A DNA stretch of 10,375 nucleotides, from positions 112,708,096 through 112,718,470 of the forward strand of contig JANKJI010000001.1 in the NCBI GenBank assembly GCA_024626585.1, written 5' to 3'. A program made the translations under genes and the position numbers. This stretch comes from Ginkgo biloba. Taxonomy: Eukaryota > Streptophyta > Ginkgoopsida > Ginkgoales > Ginkgoaceae. The notes below the pieces were generated by a model, which ran no database searches, was not told the origin of the DNA, and worked only from the letters and a program-made list of their open reading frames with translations. Positions within the stretch are counted from its first letter, which is position 1. Each line of letters begins with the position of its first letter. Positions 1 through 9,272 of the stretch are shown piece by piece.

Positions 1-1034
1 AAGCCAACCATATTGTATTTGTGATAGGAAAATCAACATTCTTCTAGTTTTAAACAAATTTATATAGCATAAGATTTAAATAAATTATAGATCCTAACGT
101 ATGTGAACAAATACAAATATCTCTAATCATTACGTAAAACAAGGATAATTCTAAGGACAATCTAAGAACCACCAATAACAACCAAGATAAGAAAGTGTAT
201 AGAAATCAAACTAACAAAGTGAGAACTTGAGAAATGGACAAAGGGTAGATCTTGAGCCTTTCTAATAGATTATTTTACTTTTGGAAACATGCTTACAAAA
301 ATATGATGAAGGTTTAATATAATTTCAAAATCATCTATAAATTTGTGTGTAAAAATTCTCCTTTAATAAATGAGAGTTTAGTCAAATCATAGTCAATTCA
401 TATCATGGTTTAGATTAAGGGTTGAATAACATGGTATGGATGAGGTCAGGTTAGTATTGAATGGCATTCCCACTTCTATAAGGATAATTTATTTAGCTCA
501 AGCAGCTGTATTTTGTTTCCTTAGCTTATATTTTCTCTCTTTAGCCTAAAATTATTCAATCTCATACAATTCTACTAAATAAGTCTGATTATGTGCAACA
601 TGAATGATGCACATAATTTTATTCAATATACCTTTAATTACTAATATTATCATCTTATATTTGTAATAGTATGGTAAATACGATGGTATGTGACTCTATT
701 ATGTTCCATAATCACTCAGGATAAACTATTGAGTCTTGTGTTAGCACTTACTGTGTAGTAGGGATAACATTCATTAACGATCCTTTTAGATGACTCAAGC
801 TAAAATTAAGTATCAGTAATTAGGGCCTTAAATTTTATATACTTGTAGTCATCTACACCTTGAATAGAATATCATTATATTTTCCTAGATTGTTAATAGA
901 GTGTAATTATTCTTCCTCGCTACCATTAATTGATAAAATCCATTCATAGTGGGATTTAGGAAAACTATATTTAATTTCCAATTATGTCATTCAATTTAAA
1001 TTGCCTCTACGTATTGTCTTTCCTAAGTTTTTAA
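1..1034. other. AT-rich intergenic DNA, nothing identified
   Basis: I see no coding stretch, RNA gene, or clear repeat here. All six frames are broken often by stops, as expected by chance at this base composition. It is probably very old, decayed repeat sequence or plain spacer. Confidence 0.6.
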
Positions 1035-1082
1035 TTGTATGCAACATATATTATTAAAGTCAATTCCAACCAAATTGTAAAA

Positions 1083-1268
1083 ATGGATAATGATTCCCAA
1101 CAAGAGGATATGGAAGAAACTCATATAAATGGTACCCAAAATGATGAAAATATGCCTCAATATTTGCAAAACCATAAGAAAATTATTAAGATATTGAATG
1201 AAAACAAGAGTGACATTGCTAAATGGTGGGAACAAATTTGGGATATATTCATTAAAGTTTTTTATTAA
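1083..1268 (+). CDS. Small hypothetical ORF, acidic N-terminus
   Basis: This is an open frame of 61 codons from the first ATG at 1083; the frame stays open upstream to about 1035 but without an ATG. I do not recognise the product. The predicted peptide begins MDNDSQQEDMEETH, which is strongly acidic, and ends in an aromatic patch KWWEQIWDIF. There is no signal peptide or membrane segment. The same frame continues past its stop with many TAA and TAG codons in glutamine- and asparagine-rich surroundings, so it could be the 5' end of a decayed gag-like or other repeat-derived gene. A chance ORF is equally possible. No promoter or partner gene is visible nearby. Confidence 0.2.
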   Translation: MDNDSQQEDMEETHINGTQNDENMPQYLQNHKKIIKILNENKSDIAKWWEQIWDIFIKVFY

Positions 1269-2400
1269 ATTGATGAATGTTTACTATAGAAGTAGAAAAA
1301 AATCCAATCATATAAAGAGGATAAGGATTCTTAAATACCTATCAGTAGTCTTACTCTAAAACTCTAAAGATACTAACAAATATAGTAATAAAACATACAA
1401 ATGCAATGATCCTTAAATTAATAGGAAGCTAAGAGTGTAAGAAAAAAATGATGGTAATAAGGGAATTATTTAGGGAAAATAAGATGACCTACTAATATCC
1501 CCATAAGTAGATGACTATGAAATAATCAACCCAATCATAACAATATGAAACATAGAACTAGACATGGTTCTATAGTTAATTCGTGTAGAACTATCATCAT
1601 CAAACCTATATTAGAAAATAATTAGGACACATTGCAAGTTATCACCAAAAAATGAAATCTAATATGAATGATTAATCGAACATGATATCATCATTATTTA
1701 TGATAATATTTATAACATGGGAGTAGAAATCAATGCAGTAGGATCATTATGGTAGAAATAATGTAACAAATGGTATAGATAATAATTATAGATGTCTAAA
1801 CCATATATAGATTTTTTATAGACTATTAATACTATATAGAATGATAGTATTATATCAACAGTCTATATAGACTATATAAATAATCCTTGTGGTCTACCAT
1901 GTCACTTATTCCATAATGATATTACTACCTCTATTCATTATTCTTTCCACATATCAAATATTATTTTAAATGATGTCAATTCCATCTAGATTGATCATAC
2001 ATTATGGAATTTGTCTTCTAGTGATGTACTCTTTGTGTGACAATTATTATTCTAAGATCTTATTAGACATAATTATATTAAATATCCTCATTTAAGAAAC
2101 TTGAATAATGGTTTTAGATTTTTAGGAGAAGATGACATATTAGATGAGCATTTTTGGACATAATCCCTATCCCCCACCTATGAAAAATAATTAAGTGACC
2201 TATAATACACCTCTTATTGTTACACATAAAAAAAGGATAATTCAAGAGTGGCTTAAACCATATCATTATCAATTTGGTATTTGTATTGGTATGGGGTAGG
2301 TATCTAATCATCATAAAATGATATACTATCAATTACTTCTATATTTTTATGGATTTTTTATTCTTATCATTTTTTTAATAACTTTGGTGTATAATTTAAA
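1269..2400. other. AT-rich region without recognisable gene
   Basis: Apart from the hairpin at 1817-1867 I can support nothing here. From about 1880 to 2400 one plus frame (first codon base at position 1 modulo 3) reads as somewhat protein-like if its TAA codons are ignored, but the stop density is about what random AT-rich DNA gives, so no gene is called. Confidence 0.5.
1817..1867. repeat. Nested inverted repeat (hairpin)
   Basis: There are two nested perfect stems. The outer arms are TATAGACT (1817-1824) and AGTCTATA (1860-1867). The inner arms are TAATACTAT (1827-1835) and ATAGTATTA (1844-1852) around an 8-nt loop. A short palindrome TCTATATAGA (1862-1871) overlaps the outer right arm. 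It could be the relic of a small inverted-repeat transposon or simply AT-rich chance. Confidence 0.45.
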
Positions 2401-3159
2401 ATTTATCTAGTAATGCAAAATGTCTATGGTACAAGGGTGCCAATGTCAAGGGAATTAGTATTGATATAGCTTAATACAATCCACTATACCATTTTTTGGT
2501 AGTTATTTGTCAGTAAGATGGCATAGATGAATATAACTATTATCATTTAAGTGTTAAATAATATATGGACTAAGTAATCACATATTAAACTTTCCTCACT
2601 TGGTGTGATACCTATTAGGATATATTAACACTTTATTATATTTGTGAAATATAGGGGATTTGATGTTTTAAATATTCCATACATTTTATCATTTCTTTGC
2701 AACTTATAATACCCATAAGGTGAGGAAATGTTACTCTTCCTAGAATAATAGTTATTTTAATATCTGGGTAATTAATTATTATTCTCTTAGGTAGAACAAA
2801 AGGTAATATATATGCCTCCAATTCAAGTGGATTACTGGCTTTGAACCCATATAATAATCCATTTTTGGATCTAAAATTAATTTTTGACAATTTTAATAAA
2901 AAGGCAACTTGAGATGAATTTTAAGAAACATTTAAGAAGAATTTAGCAAAAGGTCCACAAGGGGAAAGTTGTATCATTTCCTATAAGATTTAAAATGATC
3001 CTAAGATCTTAAGAATGGAGTTGTGGATCAATAGTTATGATGAGATCTAGGAGTTCTTAGAAAACTACTAAAATTGTTTATTTTTCTATAACTAAAAAAT
3101 ATTTTGAATCCAACTTCCAAGCATGATAGATGCTTCTAAAACCATCACCATCATCCTAT
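2401..3159 (+). other. Possible remnant of a decayed coding region, unassigned
   Basis: In the plus frame starting at 2427 one can read about 230 codons without a frameshift but with roughly 17 stops. The longest clean run is about 45 codons, around 2763-2897, and includes the segment LLALNPYNNPFLDLK. I recognise no family. The ratio of TAA, TAG and TGA is what AT-rich random sequence gives, so this may not be coding at all. An 84-codon open frame on the minus strand (2636-2890) overlaps it and is also unrecognised. Confidence 0.15.
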
Positions 3160-3179
3160 AATGGGGGTAATCCTTAACT

Positions 3180-3216
3180 TTTAAAGTTTAAAATTTCAAG
3201 CCTTTAAAGTTTAAAG
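3180..3216. repeat. Duplicated TTTAAAGTTTAAA motif
   Basis: The 13-mer TTTAAAGTTTAAA occurs at 3180-3192 and again at 3203-3215, separated by 10 bases. Each copy is itself nearly palindromic. It lies just upstream of the 13-bp tandem array and may belong to the same LTR U3 region. Confidence 0.6.
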
Positions 3217-3272
3217 TAGTTGATAAACATTAAAAGTTAGTGTATTTCCAACACTTAGTTAAATTTTGGGTT

Positions 3273-3375
3273 CGTCAGTGTCGATGTTAGTGAAGATCGT
3301 TAGTGTCGCTCGTCAGTTTCACTCATCAATTTCAATCATTGATTTTTCTTGTTAGTTTTTTTCATCAATGATTAA
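3273..3375 (+). repeat. Degenerate 13-bp tandem array, about 8 units
   Basis: Units in order are CGTCAGTGTCGAT (3273), GTTAGTGAAGAT (3286, one base short), CGTTAGTGTCGCT (3298), CGTCAGTTTCACT (3311), CATCAATTTCAAT (3324), CATTGATTTTTCT (3337), TGTTAGTTTTTTT (3350) and CATCAATGATTAA (3363). The phase is kept across the array. Left-hand units keep CpG, while right-hand units mostly differ from them by C-to-T and G-to-A changes, as expected from deamination of methylated cytosine. Arrays of this size in LTR U3 regions can act as enhancers, but that role here is inference. Confidence 0.75.
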
Positions 3376-3827
3376 TAGACCAAAAACCAAGAAGGTAAAG
3401 AAGATAAAAAATGACAATCGATTAGGTAAAAATAAAAAAAATAACAGACTAACAACATAGAAGAAAATTGAAAATCAACTTGGAAAAATTGATAAAATAC
3501 AAACCGACAGAGGAACTTTGACAAAGACTATTTGACAATCTAATGTAAATCAAAGAAAAAGAGTAAATATTCAGTTACATGATAGTTCACCTACCCAAGT
3601 GATTGTAAAAGGTGAAGATGGGATAGAATAAAAGAAGAGACAAAAAAAAGACTCAAACTAAGAGCAATAGAGAGAACATAGTCATAGAGAAGGAAGTTGT
3701 AACCTATGTGCATATAGTAGGAGAAGAATAACCAACAGTGTGTGAGAGAGTGTTTAGAGATAGAAAAGATCAACACCATGATTGGAATGTGTCATTATTG
3801 TGAAAATATCTAAAGTTACATATCATG

Positions 3828-3833
3828 AATAAA
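3828..3833 (+). promoter_or_regulatory. Possible poly(A) signal in the LTR
   Basis: AATAAA in the sense direction of the plus-strand element, upstream of the putative R-U5 part of its LTR. The hexamer is common in AT-rich DNA, so only the context supports it. Confidence 0.3.
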
Positions 3834-4136
3834 TCCATATACAATTGCTTGTAATTTCTTGTTGCAAAATAATTTCGAATGTAATTATAGAGTTTTATTC
3901 CCCATGAGGGTTTCTCTAATTCAAAACCTTTTATCTTTGTAAATATTTGTGTGTGTTTCCAATTTCTTTTACTCTTGAATTTTCTAGATTGAAGTATGAA
4001 GGGATTGCATACATATTGAAACATATAATTTTCATTATTTTATTGAAATAACTTAAAAACAAAAATCCATGGTTATTTGCATTGGGATATTTTGACTTAC
4101 CCACTGAAATATAGATAAAATTAGTATTAAATATTT

Positions 4137-4150
4137 TTGAATCGGAGTCT
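4137..4150 (+). other. Possible decayed primer-binding site (initiator Met tRNA type)
   Basis: TTGAATCGGAGTCT matches the usual plant LTR-element site TGGTATCAGAGCCT at 10 of 14 positions; two of the four differences are transitions. It lies about 100 bases upstream of the gag remnant, where such a site belongs. The match is weak and could be chance. Confidence 0.3.
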
Positions 4151-4239
4151 ATGTTGAATGGTAAAAATCAAAAGTGGTTATTCTTCAAGTGGAGAACCAT
4201 TGCTACCAAGTTTGAAAATTTATAGTGCACCAAGAGTTT

Positions 4240-4785
4240 GAAGAGAAACGGAAAAGGAAGATACCATTGAGAAGAGATTTAATAATTTGGAAGTTTGCAT
4301 GGACACTATCCTACAGATGTTAAAAAAGTTAAAGCATATAAAGGATAAAAAGGAGACTAAATCTAAACCAGATACTCCGAAGAGAGACCAAGGAGAGCAT
4401 AAAAACTCCAAGAATCCATTCAAGGTTAAGGCAAAAGCGAAGATTCAACCTTATGATGGACAAATGGACTTGTGGTTGCTTCGCAGTAATCATCCATAAA
4501 TAATCAAACTAGGATTTTGTTAACCTACGACAATGAAGGAGGCAAGAAACCTACTCGACTTATTTTTTAAGAAGATAAGAATTTCTAATCTACAAAGATC
4601 ATGCGCTATAAATTTGGAAAGATAAAGTATAGGATTACTTGGGAAAAAATGAAATAGAAACAAAATTGCTAACTCTGTTATTCAACCACTATGAATCTAT
4701 GTAGTCAAGAATTAAAATTGTAACTAATTATTAAATGCTAATGAAAATTCCTATCTTTAGTTATTATCATCAATAGGGGCCCTTC
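4240..4785 (+). pseudogene. gag: gag remnant of a Ty3/gypsy-type retrotransposon, cut off on its 3' side
   Basis: Gag forms the virus-like particle of LTR retrotransposons in the cytoplasm. The open part (to the stop at 4497-4499) starts in frame upstream of the ATG at 4287. It reads as a short helical segment (EKRFNNLEVCMDTILQML), then a lysine-rich linker, then FKVKAKAKIQPYDGQMD. That last motif is typical of the start of the plant gypsy gag core (K-x-basic run followed by PY-x-G-x-x-D). Downstream the frame is broken, but pieces that fit later gag motifs appear in other frames, such as ITWEKMK and HALxIWKDKV near 4600-4660. The homology ends at about 4785, just where an opposite-strand LTR begins, so the gene was probably split by insertion. 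No zinc knuckle is present. The family call is from remembered motif pattern, not alignment. Confidence 0.55.
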
Positions 4786-4858
4786 TGTAAATACTAACAA
4801 CTATTGCAATGGTCTTGAATCACCAAAATTGTTCGATCTTCATATTATATTCATAAAA

Positions 4859-4866
4859 TATTTATA
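4859..4866 (-). promoter_or_regulatory. TATA box of the LTR
   Basis: TATAAATA on the minus strand, inside the LTR and about 350 bases from its start, where a U3 core promoter is expected. Transcription would start roughly 30 bases further on, near 4830. Confidence 0.5.
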
Positions 4867-5002
4867 CATCTTGTTATCATGTCAGTTTCACTATTCATAA
4901 CTAACTGAAATAGTTAAAGTTAAATTATAACTACAAACATACATATATCAGTCTTTCTAGTCACATACTGACTTGGAAATACACTACATTCCAATTACAA
5001 TT

Positions 5003-5023
5003 ACTAGTCACCAAGTGACTGGT
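5003..5023. repeat. Near-perfect palindrome in the LTR U3
   Basis: Arms ACTAGTCAC (5003-5011) and GTGACTGGT (5015-5023) flank CAA; 8 of 9 positions pair. A weaker relative, CTAGTCACATACTGACTTGG, lies at about 4958-4977, and GGTCAC occurs again near 5040. Repeated GTCAC/GTGAC elements in U3 may be regulatory. Confidence 0.6.
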
Positions 5024-5216
5024 AGATATATTCAAACTTGGTCACTAACACAGTGTATCTTACATGCACTATAAGGAAAATAAAATCAAAAGGGTAAAAT
5101 AGGAATGTCATTAAGATGCGTAGGAGATAGGTTTGATCTTGAAGTCATACTCCTTTTGTCAGCAACCTTCAACGCCATAGTCGTAAAATTATCATAAGAA
5201 AAATAATTGATGATCA

Positions 5217-5230
5217 TTCCCCCCCTACTT
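5217..5230 (-). other. Polypurine tract (plus-strand primer site)
   Basis: AAGTAGGGGGGGAA on the minus strand, immediately followed by the LTR start TGATCATC. In LTR retrotransposons this RNase H-resistant tract primes second-strand DNA synthesis and defines the 3' LTR edge. A TAG stop of the upstream ORF frame overlaps its first G residues. Confidence 0.65.
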
Positions 5231-8101
5231 ACCTTATGTTGTCCTCAACAAAATAGGCCACTTCTGACTAGAATATTGGTCACCCTTCTCCTATTGTGCC
5301 AAAGGATCATGATACATTACTTCTCAAAGGTTGCATCCTCTTGGAAAATCACCCCATGTAGAATCACTATTATGAGGCACTCTTAAGCATGCTCTAGATT
5401 GATATGTTTGACTGACATCTTCAACATTTTTGACAAATGGTTGAAAAATTGGACTGGGATAGTACAATGTTCTAATCCAATCGGGACTTGCGGCTTTAAT
5501 TTTATTTTACAAGGCATCCACTGTATACCTGAGATTCGTATAAACCTCTAACCTCCATGGCTCTTAGGCAATTAGAAAAGCATCTTGTCCTAACTCATTA
5601 GTCCTCCTTTGTATAAAATCTACTACTTGATTCCACAATTGATTCTTCTAAGAATGCCATTCCAACATAGAGTATCTTAGTTCTTCCACATAGACAACAA
5701 CTCCCCCAAATTCCTTCAAATAATAGTTATGGATATCAACAAATGCTTATTAGAGATTTCCAAAGGTTCCTCCCATGCTCCAGGATTGTGGCATATCTCA
5801 TATGAGGCCTCATATAGCAGTGTTTGGTATTGTTGCATTTGTTCTCCTCTCCATCACTTATTTTGAAGCATTGACATAAAAGTTATTAGGTGAACGCTCC
5901 CCATCACCATATTGACTAGGAAAGTTAGATTGTTAGGGACTAGCACTCTAGTCATGAATGCCTCTGTGATCAAATTCATCTCCACCAAATGTGCAATATT
6001 ATATAAATTTACTAGGGCTTCATCATCGTTTTGGAGGAACATATATTCCTACAACATGGTCTTTAGTTGGAATTTTAGAAGCTTTTCCCTAAAAAGCATG
6101 GAATACACAGAGTTGGGGGCTCTATAGTCAACTAATTAATAACCTAATTCTACTGCTTTATTGAGTTGATCCTCTATTTTCCATAGTTTAACTATGAGGA
6201 TCCTAATGTCACTCCTTGTATCTGACAAATCAATCAAAATATGTGCTACAAGCTCTACCTTTGTGAGTAATTTAGCTTTTAATTATTTTATTCTTTCTTG
6301 GAATATAAGGGTCGATTCATCTACTTTTTCCTAGAATTTCTCTCTTTCACCAACCATCTCACTGATGGCCTCCTTTACTATGTCAAGTTTCCCCTTATAA
6401 TCCTTCAACTTTCCTTCTAACTTGTTGTTGTAGTCCCTTTATACTTTCAAATGGCCCTATAGGAACTTGATGAGTCTTTGGTTTTCTCAGAGTCTAGGCT
6501 CCACCTGTTCTTTGGATGGGACCTCCAATGTTAGTTTCTTCTTGAAGGAATCAATGATGTCCAATGTATTTTTAGTCATTACTTCAAACTCCTTCTCTGT
6601 TTGGACTAGGTTATCTTCATTTTATTTCACACTCTAATCCAAATGTTGCATCTTTGATTCAACTTGACTCAAGGGTTGAAGTACTTGGTTCTAGTCTATA
6701 CTCCTCTATTTCTCTAGTCTCAGGTCTTCCTCCAAAGAAATAACTTTATCATTCAATAAATTAATTTTCTTATCCTTAGAGGTTAATTTTCCTTTGAAAC
6801 CAATTCAATATTCCTTCAAGTTTACTCTAAGGGTTTTTGTTTCCATTGCTTTGTCTTCCCTTTGACCTAAAAGATCCTCTTCTCTCTCAAAGTTTTTAGG
6901 AATTGAAAATGAGTCATGAATGTCATGTGAAAAATTAGGAGATGGGCACTTACCTCCTTCATCTCTAGGCCACGGGCTTCTATTTGAGTCAAGAATTGTT
7001 GATATCAATCCATACTCCCTCAAGGTGTCTTCAGTCCAAAGTAGAGCAATCTCTATTCGCTTCTCCTTGAAGGTGGTTGAAAATTTGGCCCTACATCTCT
7101 CCATTTCCAATTCTTGAGCCTCCACCTGCTCCATTAATTCCTTGCATTGGAGTTTGGATTTCTTGTATTTTTCCTTCAATTTATTTGTATGAACTTTAGA
7201 AGGAACTCATTGGAGAAGTTTTGCTAGCTTTATTTTATTATGTTGGACTCCTACCAACACCTTTGATTTTCTCATCTATTCCTTCTTCTTAGCTACTTCT
7301 GACCCCTTTGCCACATCTACTAGAGTCGATGCTGCTTCCCTTAGGGATTATTATACATACTCCTTTCTCTTTCTTCCATTTATAGCCTGATTGATTATTA
7401 GTTGTAATATTCCTAGATAGATGACCTCATGTTTCTTTCCCTCGTGCCAAAAGATTATGTTTCTTTCAACCTTCTTTAATATAAAATTTGTAAAATCTGC
7501 AAGTTCCCTATACTTGATGGCCGCCAATATTCTCAATGTTGGAGCAAACAAATTCATCAAATGCCAATTATTCAATAAAATACCACTGATCATAGTTGCC
7601 ACTCCTTTCCATGGTTCTGGAAGCTTGGTCCTTAGGAGGCCTTCTCATTTTATCCCCTATAATGGCTCTTTGCCAGCTACCCTGATGATCAAGTTCTTAA
7701 ACTTAGAGAGACGCCCCTTTTTTTGCATCACCTACAAGCCATTGAAAGGCACTCTTAGTGCTTTGGCTACTAGTTCCTTGGTGACTGTGATCTTCTTGTT
7801 GTTTACTTGGGTCTAGCCATCCTTGGGTCATGGTTTCTACAATTCGTGCAAACATATTCAAGCCCAATTTTGCTACAAATAGTCTGTATGTCTAGTTCTT
7901 TGGAAAAGACAGTCACAACCATTGAAGTTTTATTCTTTCAATTTGAAATTCTCTTTGATTGTATGGCACTTTTGTTGATTTCTCTTTACGTTGTCATAGT
8001 GTTTGCAATCATTTATCCATTTTTTCTTGCCCTCCAATTCTTGCTGCTATCATTGCTTTCCCTACACTTACATGATCAAAGGACTTACTGCTACTTTCCA
8101 T
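5225..8101 (-). pseudogene. Long extra ORF between integrase and 3' LTR, coiled-coil protein of unknown function
   Basis: About 950 codons on the minus strand, from an ATG at 8101 (start uncertain) to a TAG at 5227-5225 at the polypurine tract. There are two clear frame changes, near 7810 and 5750, and about 17 stops in the long middle frame. The N-terminal part has ARIVETMTQGWLDP, KKITVTKELVAKALRVPF and KFKNLIIRVAGKEPL, then LPEPWKGVATMISG and a helical stretch ending LADFTNFILKKVERN. The middle (about 7180-6150) is rich in K, E, L and Q and looks like a coiled coil. The C-terminal part is well kept: GGVVVYVEELRYSMLEWHS, DFIQRRTNELGQDAF and LYYPSPIFQPFV. I see no signal peptide, membrane segment, zinc knuckle or catalytic motif. 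I do not recognise it. Its N-terminal layout recalls gag-like or plant transposon-associated helical domains. It sits where env-like ORFs lie in some plant gypsy elements but does not look like an envelope protein. Confidence 0.65.
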
Positions 8102-8163
8102 CTCAACAAAACTCTATACCTTCTATCCTCTATGTATTCTAACCTTTGTACTTCGATCTCTGC

Positions 8164-8188
8164 AATGATGATCTCTCCCCCTGCTTAA
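8164..8188 (-). other. Second polypurine-like tract upstream of the extra ORF
   Basis: On the minus strand TAAGCAGGGGGAGAG is followed by ATCATCATTG. This resembles the real tract and LTR start at 5230-5206, which share TAAG, a pyrimidine, AGGGGG and ATCATCA in the same order. It could be an internal plus-strand primer, a trace of an earlier 3' end of the element, or coincidence. Confidence 0.35.
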
Positions 8189-8675
8189 TCTTGAGCTCCT
8201 ATGAGAAAGGAAACCGAAAGAACTTCCATTGGGAGTATGGATTCAAATCATATCAGTGATAGGTTGAAAGATTGGGTGTGACAATTAATAATAATGATCA
8301 AGATCTCCTATGATTAAGGCATGTAAAATCATAATGAGGGATAGGACATGCATGGGATCACCATATCGAGATATAATAAAAGGTCAATATAATGGCTTGA
8401 AAAAAGTACAACGTGTCCATCATGTAGTCAGGATGAGAAAAACATTGGGACATGCATGGATGGTGCAAGAGTTTAATTATGGTGGCTACCTTAAATAAAC
8501 TCGTGTTATAGGTTGTCAATCACCGAGTGACTGGGATGTGGGTAGAAGATGTAAGGTATAGTATTATTTTTAGAATTTATTTGTTGAAAAAATGATAAAA
8601 ATGGGAAAAAACAATCACACACCTGATCCTACTACTACTTAAAAATTTGACTGTTGGCTAAGTTTGATCCAAGAC
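8189..8675. other. Spacer between pol and the extra ORF
   Basis: No coding pattern is clear. A 12-mer GGACATGCATGG is present twice in direct orientation (8344-8355 and 8449-8460). At 8517-8532 the sequence TCACCGAGTGACTGG resembles the U3 palindrome of the 3' LTR (5008-5022) with one difference. A 62-codon plus-strand ORF at 8310-8498 is not recognised and is probably chance. Confidence 0.45.
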
Positions 8676-9272
8676 CTACATCTTGGGCTGATTTTTTATC
8701 ATTTGTATGAAGTTCTTTCGGTTGACTAATATTTTATAAGGTCATAGTCTATACCCATTGGTAAGGAATTCAACATCATTTCCATTGATAGATTCTAGTA
8801 GCATTGTGCCATTTGAAAATACCTATTTAATTTGATAGGGATCCATCCATCGTATCAAAAATTTGTTAGGAAAATTATTGTACTTGGAATCATACAGCAA
8901 ATCCTAGTCTCTTGGTTTGAATTCTTTTTCCCAAAAATGTTTGTCGTGCCACTATTTACGCTGACTTTGAATAAGGTCCATCCGTAACACTAGTTCCTGG
9001 TTCTTGCTAGAGTTCGTCTAACTGATGTAGTTGTTCCAATCACTTTTGTTGTTCTCTTCAAAATAGATACCTAGTTGTTGTTCCATTTTGAAGGTTTTGA
9101 TCTCGATCTCAATGGGCATGACTATGGAATTTCCATACACTAGTTGGAATGGTATGAATCATATAGATGTAATTTGATACACCCACACAGATTTTGAAAG
9201 TCGTTCTCCCATGTCACACTGATGCAATGTCACATATTTTTTTATGATATGTTCCAACTCCATGTTGGTGAC

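Larger units (their letters stand above)
3160..4136 (+). mobile_element. Probable 5' LTR of a decayed plus-strand LTR retrotransposon
   Basis: This is inferred from position and content. It lies directly upstream of a possible primer-binding site and a gypsy-type gag remnant. Its left half carries a short tandem array like those found in LTR U3 regions. A poly(A) signal AATAAA lies at 3828-3833. The stretch with ATTCCCCATGAGGGTTT near 3897 and the GT-rich run near 3950 resemble R-U5 sequence of plant LTRs. The left edge is uncertain (somewhere between about 3130 and 3270), no terminal TG is secure, and the right edge rests on the weak primer-binding site. No second copy is in the window for comparison. 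Confidence 0.4.
4786..5216 (-). mobile_element. 3' LTR of the minus-strand gypsy element (431 bp)
   Basis: On the minus strand the LTR begins TGATCATCAATTATT directly after a G-rich polypurine tract and is proposed to end GTTAGTATTTACA at 4786, giving the usual TG...CA ends. It carries a TATA box and several short inverted repeats in the U3 part. The start is well supported by the tract. The end is chosen because it is a CA terminus that also lies where the flanking gag homology stops. From the TATA box to the proposed end leaves room for only a short R-U5 of about 45 bases. The bases flanking the proposed end are CCTTC (4781-4785), a candidate half of the target-site duplication. Confidence 0.6.

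Noticed and set aside
3890-3990. Ty1/copia LTR based on the ATTCCCCATGAGGGTTT stretch
   Set aside because: The motif resembles copia U5 sequence, but the gag that follows has gypsy-type features, and similar U5 text occurs in several LTR families. The class was left open for the LTR itself.
6805-7179. 124-codon minus-strand ORF as a separate gene
   Set aside because: It is one unbroken piece of the longer extra ORF; the same frame continues on both sides past single stop codons, and its apparent start is a TTG.
7421-7816. 131-codon plus-strand ORF, the longest open frame in the window
   Set aside because: It lies opposite the long minus-strand extra ORF, whose minus reading shows better protein character. 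CAA and CAG decay on the minus strand makes no stops on the plus strand, so a long antisense frame is expected.
7807-8142. 111-codon hydrophobic plus-strand ORF that looks like membrane segments
   Set aside because: It is also antisense to the extra ORF. The hydrophobic look comes from T-rich codons opposite A-rich sense codons.
8164-8675. A second 3' LTR directly after pol
   Set aside because: No TG...CA unit matching 4786-5216 was found here, and coding text of the extra ORF begins where such an LTR would lie. Only the polypurine-like tract was kept.
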